Numbered from the stretch's first letter, positions 36,501-45,217 are shown. The stretch is 64,000 bases of DNA from Parendozoicomonas callyspongiae (GCF_023502345.1 NZ_JAMFLX010000005.1:149448-213447), one strand, 5' to 3'. Numbers and translations are program-made. Notes: a model not told the origin generated them from the sequence alone.

Positions 36501-37764
36501 AAAACTGCAAGACAAGGAAACCGAACTTGCCAGTTTGAAGACAAATCACCAAGAACAGCTAGTACAAATACAGCGCATTAGAGACTCAGAAGAAGAATTA
36601 AGGCGTGATACGATTTCACTTCGTGAAGAAAACACCAAACAACAAGAAAGAATTCGTCACTTGGACGCTCATCTCCACAACATGGAGTTAAAGCATAAAA
36701 ACGAACTAGAAACTGAAATAAATATATCTCAGGATACTCAGAAGCAGCTTATTGATAGTAAGGAAGCTCTTACTGAAAAAGAACGACAGCTTACTGATAA
36801 CCTTGAACAGATATCCAATCTTGAATTAGAAATTTCAACAATGGCGGCAGAATCATTAACGCTCAATAATACTATCGCATCTATAGTTGCAGAAAAAATG
36901 CAGTTATCAGAACTCATAGACTCTCTAAACCAGGAAAAAATAAAATCGACTGAGAGTCAAGAGCACAACAAACATCTTGAAACAAAGCTAGATGAAAAAG
37001 AACGACTCCTATCCACTTTAAATAATCAACTTCAATATATGGAAACCAATCAATTAAAGCAAATGAATGATAAAATTCATCAATTAGAAAAAGATAAAAT
37101 TGCTGCAGAAAATAGAGAAAGCATCCTTAATGCTGAGTTAAGAGGAAAAAATGATCAAATAGCTTTGAAAGATGAGTTAAGCAAACAACAAAATGAAATC
37201 CATAAACAACAGAAAGAAATACATGAAAAACAACTCAAGGAAGTGAAGGCAGACATTGAAAAAATGGTTTATCAACGAGCTCATCAACTCTATGCAAACA
37301 GGTTACCGCAAATAAACGAAGACCTAAGACAACAAATGATGTTTGAACAGCAGCAAACCCAAGGTCATTTCCCCCACCTTCCAGCGGGCAGGCATGATAT
37401 CAATGTCAGGCACATTATTACACGGCAATCTTTCTTAGCCTCAAGCAATTTTCCAGGTTCGTCTGAACTCACGTCTGGAACTGCACCAAGAGGGTTTGAA
37501 CAGCTAGCCTTGAGGTCAAGTTCGAGCACTGACTCACCTTATGTCCTTCAAACTCATAATGTGGGTATAACGCCCCCCCCTACGGGGAACTGTGCTCCGA
37601 CTTCTGCGACTCATATGCTCCAGCCCGGTCCTTATTCATATCAAAACCCAAATCATGGCGAATATCATCCAGTTTCGACCAGCGGGGATGATTTTGACCT
37701 TTATCGTTTCTTGGAAGAACGCGCTAGCGCTGCTACTCAGGGATCTAACCAATCACCTGATTAA
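33589..37764 (+). CDS. large coiled-coil protein with NLS-like motifs, candidate effector
   Basis: 1,391 residues with a good RBS. Layout: a basic disordered N-terminus (1-85) with SPKKKPE (K65-K67); a helical globular part (about 85-550) containing short TPR-like pairs (DFFSALKYIQNKEFDRAKET; NMLVMCGQYSEAQTKIVFIK); a linker with a charged patch DSDAKHKHKRSAKKTRED (586-603); an almost unbroken heptad coiled coil (about 665-1235, e.g. VLQDRLEKMKEELTNNNVEL); and a Pro/Ser/His-rich tail (1240-1391). No signal peptide or TM. Codon use is more AT-rich than in neighbouring housekeeping genes, suggesting acquisition. Function unknown; long coiled coils plus basic patches suggest a scaffold acting on host structures. 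A bacterial cytoskeletal role is the alternative. Confidence 0.65.
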   Translation: MAAGRILGSSKRTSQARIRPESPESIVPAKSGDFDRRSARKAVMHSYHQHRSLSPHRYEDMPSPKKKPETVSLTDRETRPRIPNQERSIIDAVKAAYTSSMKCVVNGRFSEAKSIIRTFHEQKGRSWDSVKKFCEDHNFKGDDERLLRNLENLDQSLSILEKYHSNIFYGNDQNWSFGLSNDYHKYKLETFRIVTIFVKTLLTNKDFLNNLDYVKAKQVLKVTNQYLIWVLNSRRLTSRVHSFWMDAYNTLCEIISEKYPDEEFNKDFSSLFQQHHLNKTINQSIDTSGAFSTLIKEFKELRKNEFNHNDCLRIACASRLFSDKFLHFEITRRPLNDSEISIKTMNNILFYGCCILSFGPCCFHTKIPMKRGSETVMTIELARHLPSLGKFCIPHTLMHKVLKPVISDILNNSYTRHDRYIQIIFAKDCGALIDFDFFSALKYIQNKEFDRAKETLDRLLTRDLDNTEKDNIELAHSYRYCMAKRDRDAAAKLHHHHTNNELYNFYAVCNMLVMCGQYSEAQTKIVFIKKYLANYDKYNDIRFLPFQDLLDIIATKKADPRPRTDSKRIHLSPEAMGEDLSEGGSDSDAKHKHKRSAKKTREDELRPPVSTSAASIQVSLPYPVDMVDQGTQTTLSSHTATSLKAIADNYQPDTPELDLFNDNTIEVLQDRLEKMKEELTNNNVELEKLNKEHSQLLRKSEDLEIGLNNKQTAYCEIENKLQTSEDSLKQQKLEHQEQVSTLQENLKRISEELSEALLELEAQRKGYTESVIKAGSYQSDLAAQKHKTTTLEADIVRLEKKNTEVSNKYKESINKHKKTCDTYNNLLKDYERKKEEVENLKHQTNQQHSKLKEHKHTDQTSSSSTPATSIHHDIKPDSAGLEPIGYAQLQAVSKFQATIKKLEQDLARAKEDLNTAREDATHWEKEHGKATHNRNVDYRELTIEKKRLENERIQYRDRAHNAEDSVMDLERKLQDKETELASLKTNHQEQLVQIQRIRDSEEELRRDTISLREENTKQQERIRHLDAHLHNMELKHKNELETEINISQDTQKQLIDSKEALTEKERQLTDNLEQISNLELEISTMAAESLTLNNTIASIVAEKMQLSELIDSLNQEKIKSTESQEHNKHLETKLDEKERLLSTLNNQLQYMETNQLKQMNDKIHQLEKDKIAAENRESILNAELRGKNDQIALKDELSKQQNEIHKQQKEIHEKQLKEVKADIEKMVYQRAHQLYANRLPQINEDLRQQMMFEQQQTQGHFPHLPAGRHDINVRHIITRQSFLASSNFPGSSELTSGTAPRGFEQLALRSSSSTDSPYVLQTHNVGITPPPTGNCAPTSATHMLQPGPYSYQNPNHGEYHPVSTSGDDFDLYRFLEERASAATQGSNQSPD

Positions 37765-37792
37765 GGGAAGCGTGCTTACACACTTCCCTTTT
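37765..37792 (+). terminator. rho-independent terminator of the coiled-coil gene
   Basis: GGGAAG (37765-37770) pairs with CTTCCC (37783-37788), followed by TTTT, immediately after the TAA. The word GGGAAGCRTGCTTACAC also occurs at 30324-30340. Confidence 0.6.
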
Positions 37793-37822
37793 GGGCACCA
37801 ACACACAAACAGCGAAGAGTCG

Positions 37823-38788
37823 TTAACCTTTATAAAGCTTCGGGTTTAGCACATCCCGCAGCCAGTCACCCAGCAGGTTAATCACCAGTACCAAAACCAC
37901 CAGCACAATGCCGGGGATAACAGTAATCCACCAGCTGCCGGAGAAGATATATTCAAAACCGCTGGAGATCAGGGAACCCAGTGAAGGTTTGGATACCGGC
38001 ATACCCAGTCCAAGGAATGACAGCGCCGCCTCACTGATAATGGCGTTAGCGATCTGTACCGTAGAGATAACCAGAATCGGCGACAGGCAGTTAGGCAGAA
38101 TATGACGGAACATAATCCGGCCGCTGCCGAAACCCATCACCCGGGCTGCCTCTACATACTCTTTCTTTTTCTCAGCCAAAACAGAGGCACGGATGGTTCG
38201 GGCATACTGCGGCCATTCGGCAATACCGATAACCAGTATCAGCATTAACATGGCCAGCTCACTGTAGAGTTCAGCCCCAAAGGAAGCCTGGAACACGGCG
38301 AGCACAATTATCGCTACCATCATGGTTGAGAACGACAGCTGTATATCCGCCATCCGCATCATAAAGCTATCGAAGCGGCCACCGAAATAGCCGGAACTCA
38401 GACCGATACATACACCGAGGAACATCTGCAGCATTACCGCACAAAATCCAATTATCAACGAGGTACGGGTTCCATAAAGTATGGTACTGAACAGATCACG
38501 TCCCTGGTTATCGGTACCCAGAAGGAACCGTTCCTCCCCCTCTTCCGCCCAGGATGGCGGAATCTCGGAATCCATGATATCAATGGACACTAGATCATAA
38601 GGGTTGGTAGGAGCCAAAACCGGTGAAAGAAACGCCGCACCAGCCATCAGGATCAGAATGACAAAGGAAATCTGGGCAACCTTGTCCTTGGTAAAGTTGT
38701 ACCAGAAGTTGGACTTCTTAAAACGCTCCCAACGACCAGGCACATGGGTAACTTGAGCAGCCTGACCAATCGTATCAGCTTGGCTCAT
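37823..38788 (-). CDS. peptide/glutathione ABC importer permease, GsiD/DppC-like
   Basis: 321 residues. The cytoplasmic N-terminus is followed by a TM, the periplasmic LGTDNQGRDLFSTILYGTRT block typical of DppC/OppC/GsiD, then the permease core with the EAA loop EAARVMGFGSGRIMFRHILP. It forms the inner-membrane channel with the GsiC-like permease, whose stop it overlaps by 4 bp. It is last of four genes in the order fused ATPase, binding protein, permease B, permease C. Confidence 0.92.
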   Translation of the reverse strand: MSQADTIGQAAQVTHVPGRWERFKKSNFWYNFTKDKVAQISFVILILMAGAAFLSPVLAPTNPYDLVSIDIMDSEIPPSWAEEGEERFLLGTDNQGRDLFSTILYGTRTSLIIGFCAVMLQMFLGVCIGLSSGYFGGRFDSFMMRMADIQLSFSTMMVAIIVLAVFQASFGAELYSELAMLMLILVIGIAEWPQYARTIRASVLAEKKKEYVEAARVMGFGSGRIMFRHILPNCLSPILVISTVQIANAIISEAALSFLGLGMPVSKPSLGSLISSGFEYIFSGSWWITVIPGIVLVVLVLVINLLGDWLRDVLNPKLYKG

Positions 38789-39765
38789 TTGTCACCTCCC
38801 GCCAGTCGTACAGTTGGGTTAATCAGTCCGTAGATCAAATCCACGAGGGTATTCACAACAACAAAGATGGCACCCACCACAATCAGGTAAGCTACGATCA
38901 GCGGCGTATCGACACGGTTTACGGCTTCAAGGAACAGAAAACCCATACCCGGCCACTGAAACACGGTTTCGGTCAGAATGGTGTAGGCCACCATGGTACC
39001 GATCTGCACACCACCCACGGTAACGACCGGCAGCATGGTATTCTTCAGTGCATGGAGAAAGTAAATTCGGGTTTTCTTCAAACCCTTGGCTTTGGCAAAT
39101 TTCACATACTCTGTCGAAAGTGTTTCCACCATCTCTGAACGGATCAGACGGATAAACAACGGCAGCATAATACTGGCCAGAGCGAAACAGGGCATGATCA
39201 GATGAAGAAAACCATCCCAGCTCAAATAACCGGATTCCCAGCTACCCCAGACATGAACCAGCTCTCCCCGCCCATAGGACGGCAGCCAGCCAAGCTCAAT
39301 AGAAAACAGATAAATACCAAATATCGCGGTCAGAAAAACCGGAATTGAGATACCAAGAATACTCCAGCCCATAATCATCTTGGTCAAAAAACTATGGGGC
39401 CGTATGGCGGCATAAACGCCCGCCGGAATTGATACAACAATAATCAGCAGCGTTGCACCGAACACAAGCTCAAGAGTGGCCGGTAACTTGGCCAGAATGA
39501 CTTCCAGTGCTGGTTCCTTGAAGAAGTAGGACTGCCCCAGGTCTCCCTGGACAGCTCCCTTCAGGAAGCGACCATACTGCACCAGAAACGGGTCATTGAG
39601 ACCCAGCTCATCACGCAACTCCTGCCTTTGTGCTTCAGATACGGACTGCCCCACCAGCTCCCGCAAAGGGTCGCCCAGGTTATCCTGGATTGAAAAGCTG
39701 ATCAGACTGATCACGAACATCACTATCAGCGCCTGAAGCAAGCGCCGGGCTAGAAAGGCAAACAT
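38785..39765 (-). CDS. peptide/glutathione ABC importer permease, GsiC/DppB-like
   Basis: 326 residues. The N-terminal MFAFLARRLLQALIVMFVIS is a TM1 typical of DppB/GsiC, followed by the DDLG-like LRDELGLNDPFLVQYGRFLK segment and an EAA loop EYVKFAKAKGLKKTRIYFLH. Six TM segments expected. It follows the binding-protein gene after an attenuator-like hairpin and overlaps the GsiD-like gene by 4 bp. Confidence 0.92.
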   Translation of the reverse strand: MFAFLARRLLQALIVMFVISLISFSIQDNLGDPLRELVGQSVSEAQRQELRDELGLNDPFLVQYGRFLKGAVQGDLGQSYFFKEPALEVILAKLPATLELVFGATLLIIVVSIPAGVYAAIRPHSFLTKMIMGWSILGISIPVFLTAIFGIYLFSIELGWLPSYGRGELVHVWGSWESGYLSWDGFLHLIMPCFALASIMLPLFIRLIRSEMVETLSTEYVKFAKAKGLKKTRIYFLHALKNTMLPVVTVGGVQIGTMVAYTILTETVFQWPGMGFLFLEAVNRVDTPLIVAYLIVVGAIFVVVNTLVDLIYGLINPTVRLAGGDK

Positions 39766-39888
39766 CGTTAGACTTCACTGTGTTATGGGTAAGTCACCAC
39801 TCCGGGTGACTCGCCACAAGATTATTCATACCCACCTGCACAAGTAAGAGTCATGATCCACTTACAACTCTTCTCTTGAGTATGAAAA

Positions 39889-39921
39889 GAGCCGTGCCGG
39901 GCGCAGGATCCGGCACGGCTC
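39889..39921 (-). terminator. intra-operon hairpin after the binding-protein gene (attenuator or mRNA-stabilising)
   Basis: A perfect 12-bp stem GAGCCGTGCCGG/CCGGCACGGCTC with a 9-nt loop, followed on the minus strand by TTTTC. It starts 8 bp past the binding-protein stop. Such elements commonly raise binding-protein output over the permeases. Confidence 0.75.
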
Positions 39922-39928
39922 ACACAGC

Positions 39929-41482
39929 TCAGTTGTTGACGACCAGATCGCCAAGGTATGGCATATCCAATACGTTAACAACTTTGCTGATACCGGCTTT
40001 GCTGCTGGCACCCCAGGCGAGGTTCTGCCAGTGCAGAGGAATAAAGGCGGCTTCGTCGTAGAGGGTCTTCTCAACTTTCTGAAGCATGTCAGCGCGGCGG
40101 GCCAGGTCGGTTTCGGAACCGGCGGCCTTCACCAGAGCGTCGACTTCAGGATTACAGTAGTTACCAGAGTTGTACTGGCCCCAGCCGGTCTCGGCATTCG
40201 GGCAGGCAGTCAGGTACTCGGTGAAGTTGGCGGAATCTTCAGTGTCGGCATGCCAGCCGATCATCATCACATCTGCCGCACGCTTATCGAACTCAGGCCA
40301 GTATTGCGCCTTTGGCATGGTCTTCAGGTCAACTTTTACGTTGATCTTGGCCAGCATGCTGGCTGCTGCCTGGGCAATCTTGGCATCGTTTACGTAGCGG
40401 TTGTTAGGAGCCATCATGGTGATGGAGAAACCATCTTCATAACCGGCTTCCTTCATCAGCGCCTTGGCCTTCTTCAGGTCATAGCGAGGCTTGAGATCTT
40501 CAACATAACCGGCATAGCCTTTTGGACCCTGCTGGCCAGCGGCAGTACCGAAGCCCTTCATGATCTTCTTAACAATGCCTTCGTTGTTGATGGCATAGGC
40601 AAATGCCTGACGAACGCGCTTGTCTTTAAACGCTTCAACACGATCCTGGTTCAGCTGGAAAGTAATGACACGAGTACCAGGCATGGTGATCAGGTCGGAA
40701 CCGTCAGTGCCCTTTAGACGCTTATGGTCAGTTGGAGGAACAGGTGCGATAAAGTCAACGTCACCGGAGAGCAGTGCAGCTACACGGGTAGGCGCTTCCT
40801 TGATCGGAGTCATCACAATTTCGTCAACATTACCGGGAGACTTCTTATCCCAGTAATCTTCAAAACGATCAAAGACAACTTTCACACCCTGCTGACGCTC
40901 AACCACGCGGAAAGGACCGGTGCCTGATTCGTTACGGGAGGCGTAAGTATCAGCGTGCTTCTTCAGCAGGTTCTTTGGCTGACCCTTGTCATCAGTACCT
41001 TCGTAGAAAGCGCTGTCCATTGGGAAAATGTAAGTGGCGCTGTTAAGAACCAGCGGGAATGGACGCTTGGTGATCAGATCAACAGTGTAATCATCAACCA
41101 CTTTCATATCAGAAAATGGCTCGAAAATAGCCTTAAAGTCAGGGCTGGACATCAAGCGGTCGAAGGTCCACTTCACATCCTTGGAAGTCATGTCATTACC
41201 GGAGTGGAACTTCACGCCCTTGCGCAGATGGAAACGCACGGTGACCTCATCAAGACGTTCCCATTTCTCGGCAATACGAGGTTCAAACTCCAGGTCTTGA
41301 GTCCAGCGTACCAGAGGGTCGAAGACCATATGGGACATCTGCAGAGTACCGCCGGACAGCTGCTCATGCGGGTCGAGAGAAACGGGGTCCGCATCATAAG
41401 CCATCTTCAGGCTGGCTGCCTGTGCACCGGTGGCGAGAGCACCAGCCAACAGCACACCGGCCAGCATCTTTTTCATCATCAT
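39929..41482 (-). CDS. periplasmic solute-binding protein of the peptide/glutathione importer (SBP family 5)
   Basis: About 517 residues from ATG 41482, preceded by GGGGGAAG; the frame extends to 41503. A Sec signal peptide MMMKKMLAGVLLAGALATGA-QA is clear. The mature protein starts SLKMAYDADPVSLDPHEQLS, and VRFHLRKGVKFHSGNDMTSK with DVKWTFDRL is the family-5 signature. It captures peptides (or glutathione, as in GsiB) for the GsiC/D-like channel. Its position as second gene between fused ATPase and permeases matches gsiABCD. Ligand specificity cannot be read from sequence. Confidence 0.9.
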   Translation of the reverse strand: MMMKKMLAGVLLAGALATGAQAASLKMAYDADPVSLDPHEQLSGGTLQMSHMVFDPLVRWTQDLEFEPRIAEKWERLDEVTVRFHLRKGVKFHSGNDMTSKDVKWTFDRLMSSPDFKAIFEPFSDMKVVDDYTVDLITKRPFPLVLNSATYIFPMDSAFYEGTDDKGQPKNLLKKHADTYASRNESGTGPFRVVERQQGVKVVFDRFEDYWDKKSPGNVDEIVMTPIKEAPTRVAALLSGDVDFIAPVPPTDHKRLKGTDGSDLITMPGTRVITFQLNQDRVEAFKDKRVRQAFAYAINNEGIVKKIMKGFGTAAGQQGPKGYAGYVEDLKPRYDLKKAKALMKEAGYEDGFSITMMAPNNRYVNDAKIAQAAASMLAKINVKVDLKTMPKAQYWPEFDKRAADVMMIGWHADTEDSANFTEYLTACPNAETGWGQYNSGNYCNPEVDALVKAAGSETDLARRADMLQKVEKTLYDEAAFIPLHWQNLAWGASSKAGISKVVNVLDMPYLGDLVVNN

Positions 41483-41540
41483 AAACTTCCCCCTGGGGAT
41501 CACGTGTTTGCAATCAAGTTCTAATTGTTATCAGTTGCCC

Positions 41541-43265
41541 TCAGGCAACACTCTCCAGCTCCAGACCTTCACGGGAGAGATGGTCAAGGTGAGGCATAAC
41601 CTCAATCAAATTTCTGGTGTATTCATTTTCAGGGTTGGTAAACAGACTCGCTGAATCATTGATCTCAACGATGGCACCCTGCTTCATAACCGCGATGCGG
41701 TCGCACATTTGCCTGATAACCGGCAAGTCGTGGCTGATAAACAACATGGTCAGCCCCAGTTCCTCCTGCAGGTCTTTCAGCAAATTCAGGATCTGCGCCT
41801 GTACCGATACATCCAGTGCGGAGGTAGGTTCATCACAGATCAAAAACCGTGGACGGGTTGCCAGCGCACGGGCAATGGAAATCCTCTGCCGCTGTCCACC
41901 GGAAAACTCATGGGGATAGCGCACACCCATAGCCTTACCCAGACCAACATGATCCAGCAGATCATTAACAATCTGACGCACCTCAGCTTCCGAGCTGGCC
42001 AGCTGATGGAAACGGATAGGCTCGGCAATAATATTGGCGACGGTCATCCGGGCATTCAGGCTGGAATACGGATTCTGGAAGATCATCTGAATCTGGCGAT
42101 TCAGCGGGCGGCGCTCACGGGCGGACATACCACTGATCTCTTTACCGGCGAAATAGACCTGCCCCCCATCAGGACGGTACAGACCGGCAATCACCCGCGC
42201 AGTGGTGGACTTACCGGAACCAGATTCACCGACCAGACCAAAAGTCTCACCTTCTTTGACATGGAAGGAGACATTATCAATGGCCTGCACATAGCGGCGG
42301 TCTCTCTCTCGGAAGGCACGTTTGGTGACAAAGCGAAGATCAACATCTTTCACTTCCAGCAGCTTGCCGTGATCCACCTCACCAAAGGACTCTTTCTGCC
42401 CCAGCCAGTGGTTTTTAACATCGATACGCAGCTCTTCAGCCTTCTCGATATATTCCACCTGTGGGAAACGATGCACTTTGACATCAGAACGGGGCACGGC
42501 ACTGATCAGGCTGCGGGTGTAGTCATGCTGTGGGCGTTCCAGCACATCCATGGTTGGCCCGCACTCCATCAGTTCGCCTTGATAGAGAACGGCGACGCGA
42601 TCAGTGGTGTTGGCAATCACACCCATGTCGTGGGTAATCAGGATGCAGCCAACATCGCGTTCTTTGCACAGCTTGCGGATCAGTTCCAGAACCTGATTCT
42701 GGATAGATACGTCCAATGCCGTGGTTGGCTCATCGGCAATAATCAGTTCCGGATCACCCGCCAGGGCAATAGCAATAACCACGCGCTGACGCATACCACC
42801 GGAGAACTGGTGGGGATACTGGTTCAATCTCAGTTTGGGTTCAGGAATACCAACCGCTTCCAGCAACTCAAGAGCTCTGGCTTCAGCCTCTTCCTTGCTG
42901 GCTCCACGGGTGGCAACCACGGTTTCCATCAGCTGGGTGCCGATGGTGAGCAGTGGGTTCAGGGAGGTCATCGGATCCTGGAAAATAAATCCGATACGGC
43001 GCCCGCGAATCTGGCGCATAGCCTCACCCTGAAGGGTTTGAATGGGCTCGCCGTCCAGAACAACAGAGCCACCGGCAATGCGGCCAGGGGCACTCAAAAG
43101 GTTAATGATGGCATTACCAATGGTGGATTTACCGGCACCGGACTCTCCCACCAGACCAAGGATTTCACCACGGGCCAGCTCGAAGGAGACATCGTTAACC
43201 GAAACGGCAATACCATGCCTGGAAGGGAACTCTATACGAAGATTTTCTACACAGAGCAATGTCAT
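41541..43265 (-). CDS. dual-domain ABC ATPase of the peptide/glutathione importer, GsiA-like
   Basis: 574 residues containing two full ATPases in tandem. Domain 1: GLVGESGAGKST (Walker A), QFSGGMRQRVVIAIAL (signature), LIIADEPTTALD (Walker B). Domain 2 begins near residue 290: GLVGESGSGKSTTAR, EFSGGQRQRISIARAL, LICDEPTSALD. This is a DppD-DppF fusion, as in GsiA and YejF. It energises import through the GsiC/D-like permeases. First gene of the unit; the promoter must lie in the 43266-43777 gap. Confidence 0.93.
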   Translation of the reverse strand: MTLLCVENLRIEFPSRHGIAVSVNDVSFELARGEILGLVGESGAGKSTIGNAIINLLSAPGRIAGGSVVLDGEPIQTLQGEAMRQIRGRRIGFIFQDPMTSLNPLLTIGTQLMETVVATRGASKEEAEARALELLEAVGIPEPKLRLNQYPHQFSGGMRQRVVIAIALAGDPELIIADEPTTALDVSIQNQVLELIRKLCKERDVGCILITHDMGVIANTTDRVAVLYQGELMECGPTMDVLERPQHDYTRSLISAVPRSDVKVHRFPQVEYIEKAEELRIDVKNHWLGQKESFGEVDHGKLLEVKDVDLRFVTKRAFRERDRRYVQAIDNVSFHVKEGETFGLVGESGSGKSTTARVIAGLYRPDGGQVYFAGKEISGMSARERRPLNRQIQMIFQNPYSSLNARMTVANIIAEPIRFHQLASSEAEVRQIVNDLLDHVGLGKAMGVRYPHEFSGGQRQRISIARALATRPRFLICDEPTSALDVSVQAQILNLLKDLQEELGLTMLFISHDLPVIRQMCDRIAVMKQGAIVEINDSASLFTNPENEYTRNLIEVMPHLDHLSREGLELESVA

Positions 43266-43777
43266 GCTCTTAACTCCTGAATATCCGGTATTGGTAAACC
43301 ATGAATATGCAGGTACGTCTCACCCAAGGTGTGCTCACCTTAACAGCTTCAAAAAAGAGCCGAGCGGATTGTATTCCCCAAATCATGGTTTTTTGTTATG
43401 GCTTGGCATTCTTGGAACTACAGCGTTTTTGCAGTTCCTTTCTTTTATTACCGGCCTTTTCAGGTTTATTTTTCGTTGTTTTTGACTGTTTCCGAAAAAT
43501 CAACCTCGCGCTTTGTTTTTCGACTATAACAGAGCGAAACAGGAATCCGAAATCCCCTTTCATGATTCATATCAATTATTTACGGATAATTTTCAGATTT
43601 TGCTCAAAAACAAGGCTGCATGAGCAAAATCTGTAGGTGCTGGAAGATAAGAAAATACTGAGGATTCAAGGTAGCTTCAGGGCGGAATAGCCTTGGAGAA
43701 TCTGTCAAGGAGTCTACCATTTACTTATCTATACTGATTCAGATAACTTACAGATTTCAATACTGGAGATTGAGCCC
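43266..43777. other. divergent intergenic region between the importer and the pilin gene
   Basis: About 510 bp carrying both promoters. No ORF accepted: the two overlapping plus-strand frames are cysteine-rich and low-quality. No sigma-54 motif (TGGCAC-N5-TTGC) was found ahead of the pilin gene. The notable structure is the inverted repeat at 43594-43633. Confidence 0.45.
43594..43633. repeat. 12-bp perfect inverted repeat upstream of the pilin gene
   Basis: CAGATTTTGCTC (43594-43605) and GAGCAAAATCTG (43622-43633) with a 16-nt loop. It lies about 145 bp before the pilin start. It could be an operator, a small-RNA terminator, or a transposon footprint. Confidence 0.5.
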
Positions 43778-44248
43778 ATGGAAGGTCTACCTCCCACCCA
43801 CAGAAAAAAAACCGAAAATGGTTTCACCCTTGTAGAACTAATGGTTGTTGTAGCTATCATCAGTATTCTGGCTGCTGTAGCCATTCCCGCATATCAAGAC
43901 TACACCCGCAGGGCACGCATTTCGGAAGGGCTTCAGCTGGTTTCTGCCATGAGAGCTGAAATCACCGAATACTACGCAACCCATGGTGAATTTCCTGATT
44001 CCGAAATCACATATCTTGATAAGGCAAGTCCTGTGGTTCCCTATGAAGTAAGCCGTATCAAGTGGTGGGATGGCACCCCAAGCAGGTTGGAAGTGTGGTA
44101 TGGAGGAAATGATGCTTCCACTAGAAATGGTGTTATTCTGCTTACACCCACGGTAAATGATGGCAACATTGTGTGGGTTTGCTCCAATCATAACCTTGCC
44201 AGTTTTGCTTTCGCATCAACAGCAGTTTTACCGGCCAACTGCAGATAG
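43778..44248 (+). CDS. type IV pilin (PilA-like)
   Basis: 156 residues. The 15-residue basic leader ends at ENG, followed by the class III signal [20 protein letters not shown] with Glu5, cleaved and methylated by PilD. A C-terminal pair of cysteines (VWVCSNH ... LPANCR) makes the D-loop disulfide. It is a major or minor pilin exported by the type IV pilus machinery. Solitary here with no pilB, pilC or pilD, so the assembly genes lie elsewhere. A hairpin follows the stop. The leader is longer than the common 6-8 residues. Confidence 0.9.
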   Translation: MEGLPPTHRKKTENGFTLVELMVVVAIISILAAVAIPAYQDYTRRARISEGLQLVSAMRAEITEYYATHGEFPDSEITYLDKASPVVPYEVSRIKWWDGTPSRLEVWYGGNDASTRNGVILLTPTVNDGNIVWVCSNHNLASFAFASTAVLPANCR

Positions 44249-44253
44249 CGCTT

Positions 44254-44283
44254 ATTTCAGGTACTGTGGACAGTATCTGAAAT
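44254..44283 (+). terminator. hairpin after the pilin gene
   Basis: ATTTCAG-TACTGT pairs with ACAGTA-CTGAAAT with one internal mismatch. No U-tract follows, so it may act as an mRNA 3' end stabiliser. Confidence 0.5.
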
Positions 44284-44354
44284 GAGAACCCAGGCCAGGG
44301 CTCGTGGGGGAGGGAGCACCGGCCAGAGAAGAACCAAACTTTAATTTGCTGTGA

Positions 44355-44822
44355 TCAGGCAGCAGCCATCATACTGGCAGGAACAAAACGGTTGCGGCAG
44401 AACTGCATCCAGAGACCATAAGGGCGTGCTGTGGCGATCATAGTGAAAACAGCACCCACAGAAGCACTCACAATGGCATCCCATGCCCATCCGGTAATCA
44501 CCAGAATGACAACATAAACAGGCAACTGGAACAGAATAAATGCGGCTGTATCGGTCACTGTTCTGAACACTTCATTCGTGCTGTTTTCAGCTCCGGTTAT
44601 TTTCATAACCCAGTCGCGGAAGATGCCATAAGGGCGCGCAATCGTAAGATTCACCGGAATACTCAAACCACGTGAGTAAACCATATTCAAGAATGCCTGC
44701 TGGAATGCCAGGCCAGACAACAGACCGGAGAGAACCTCCACAGTTCCACCGATAAAAATCCCGAACATAATCAGGGCAAAGATATCCGCAGCAATAATGC
44801 GCTTGGAAGCAGACATCGCCAT
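44355..44822 (-). CDS. alaE: L-alanine exporter AlaE
   Basis: 155 residues, the AlaE size. The N-terminal ASKRIIAADIFALIMFGIFI and the repeated ARPYG motif (TIARPYGIFRDW and TARPYGLWMQFCR) are hallmarks of this four-TM family. It exports excess L-alanine across the inner membrane, useful when peptides are the nutrient. Monocistronic, divergent from thiM. Confidence 0.93.
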   Translation of the reverse strand: MAMSASKRIIAADIFALIMFGIFIGGTVEVLSGLLSGLAFQQAFLNMVYSRGLSIPVNLTIARPYGIFRDWVMKITGAENSTNEVFRTVTDTAAFILFQLPVYVVILVITGWAWDAIVSASVGAVFTMIATARPYGLWMQFCRNRFVPASMMAAA

Positions 44823-45217
44823 CCACCACTACTAATAAAAAGGCAAAAACAACCACCCCACTTTCTCTATGAAAGTGGAATCTCTAATTTGGGTATTTCC
44901 AAAAATCGCTGCGAATGAATGACCGGAACAGGCCACGCAGCTCAAGTTGCACGTACTTTACATGGCAACTTCAGACAAGACAATACAACCAGTTATATTA
45001 ATTACCAAGAAAAATTAAAATACATATAACAACTGGAAAAACAATATATACCGGTTTTTTATTTATATTATATTTATTTTTTTAGAGTATTTTTGCGAGT
45101 GTTTTTAACTGGTTTTTTGATCACTATGCAGATTACCCGGATCCATCTGATGCAGGTCAACAGAGGCATTTTCAAACCACTGCTACAATCCTTGCGGAGT
45201 TAATGGATTCTTAAGAA
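44823..45217. other. divergent intergenic region between alaE and thiM
   Basis: About 395 bp. CCACTTTC/GAAAGTGG (about 44858-44878) forms a stem near alaE. A very AT-rich tract (44990-45095) probably holds the thiM promoter. I looked for the conserved TPP-riboswitch core before thiM and did not find it. Confidence 0.5.

Noticed and set aside
41709..43280. 523-codon plus-strand frame opposite the GsiA-like ATPase gene
   Set aside because: Exact antisense of a gene with complete ABC motifs. The translation has no recognisable domain and no RBS logic.
43266..43777. sigma-54 promoter for the pilin gene
   Set aside because: No GG-N10-GC pair of the right type found in the upstream region.
45100..45217. 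possible TPP riboswitch before thiM
   Set aside because: The conserved CUGAGA and ACCUGAUCUGGAUAAUGCCAGC-type cores were not found.
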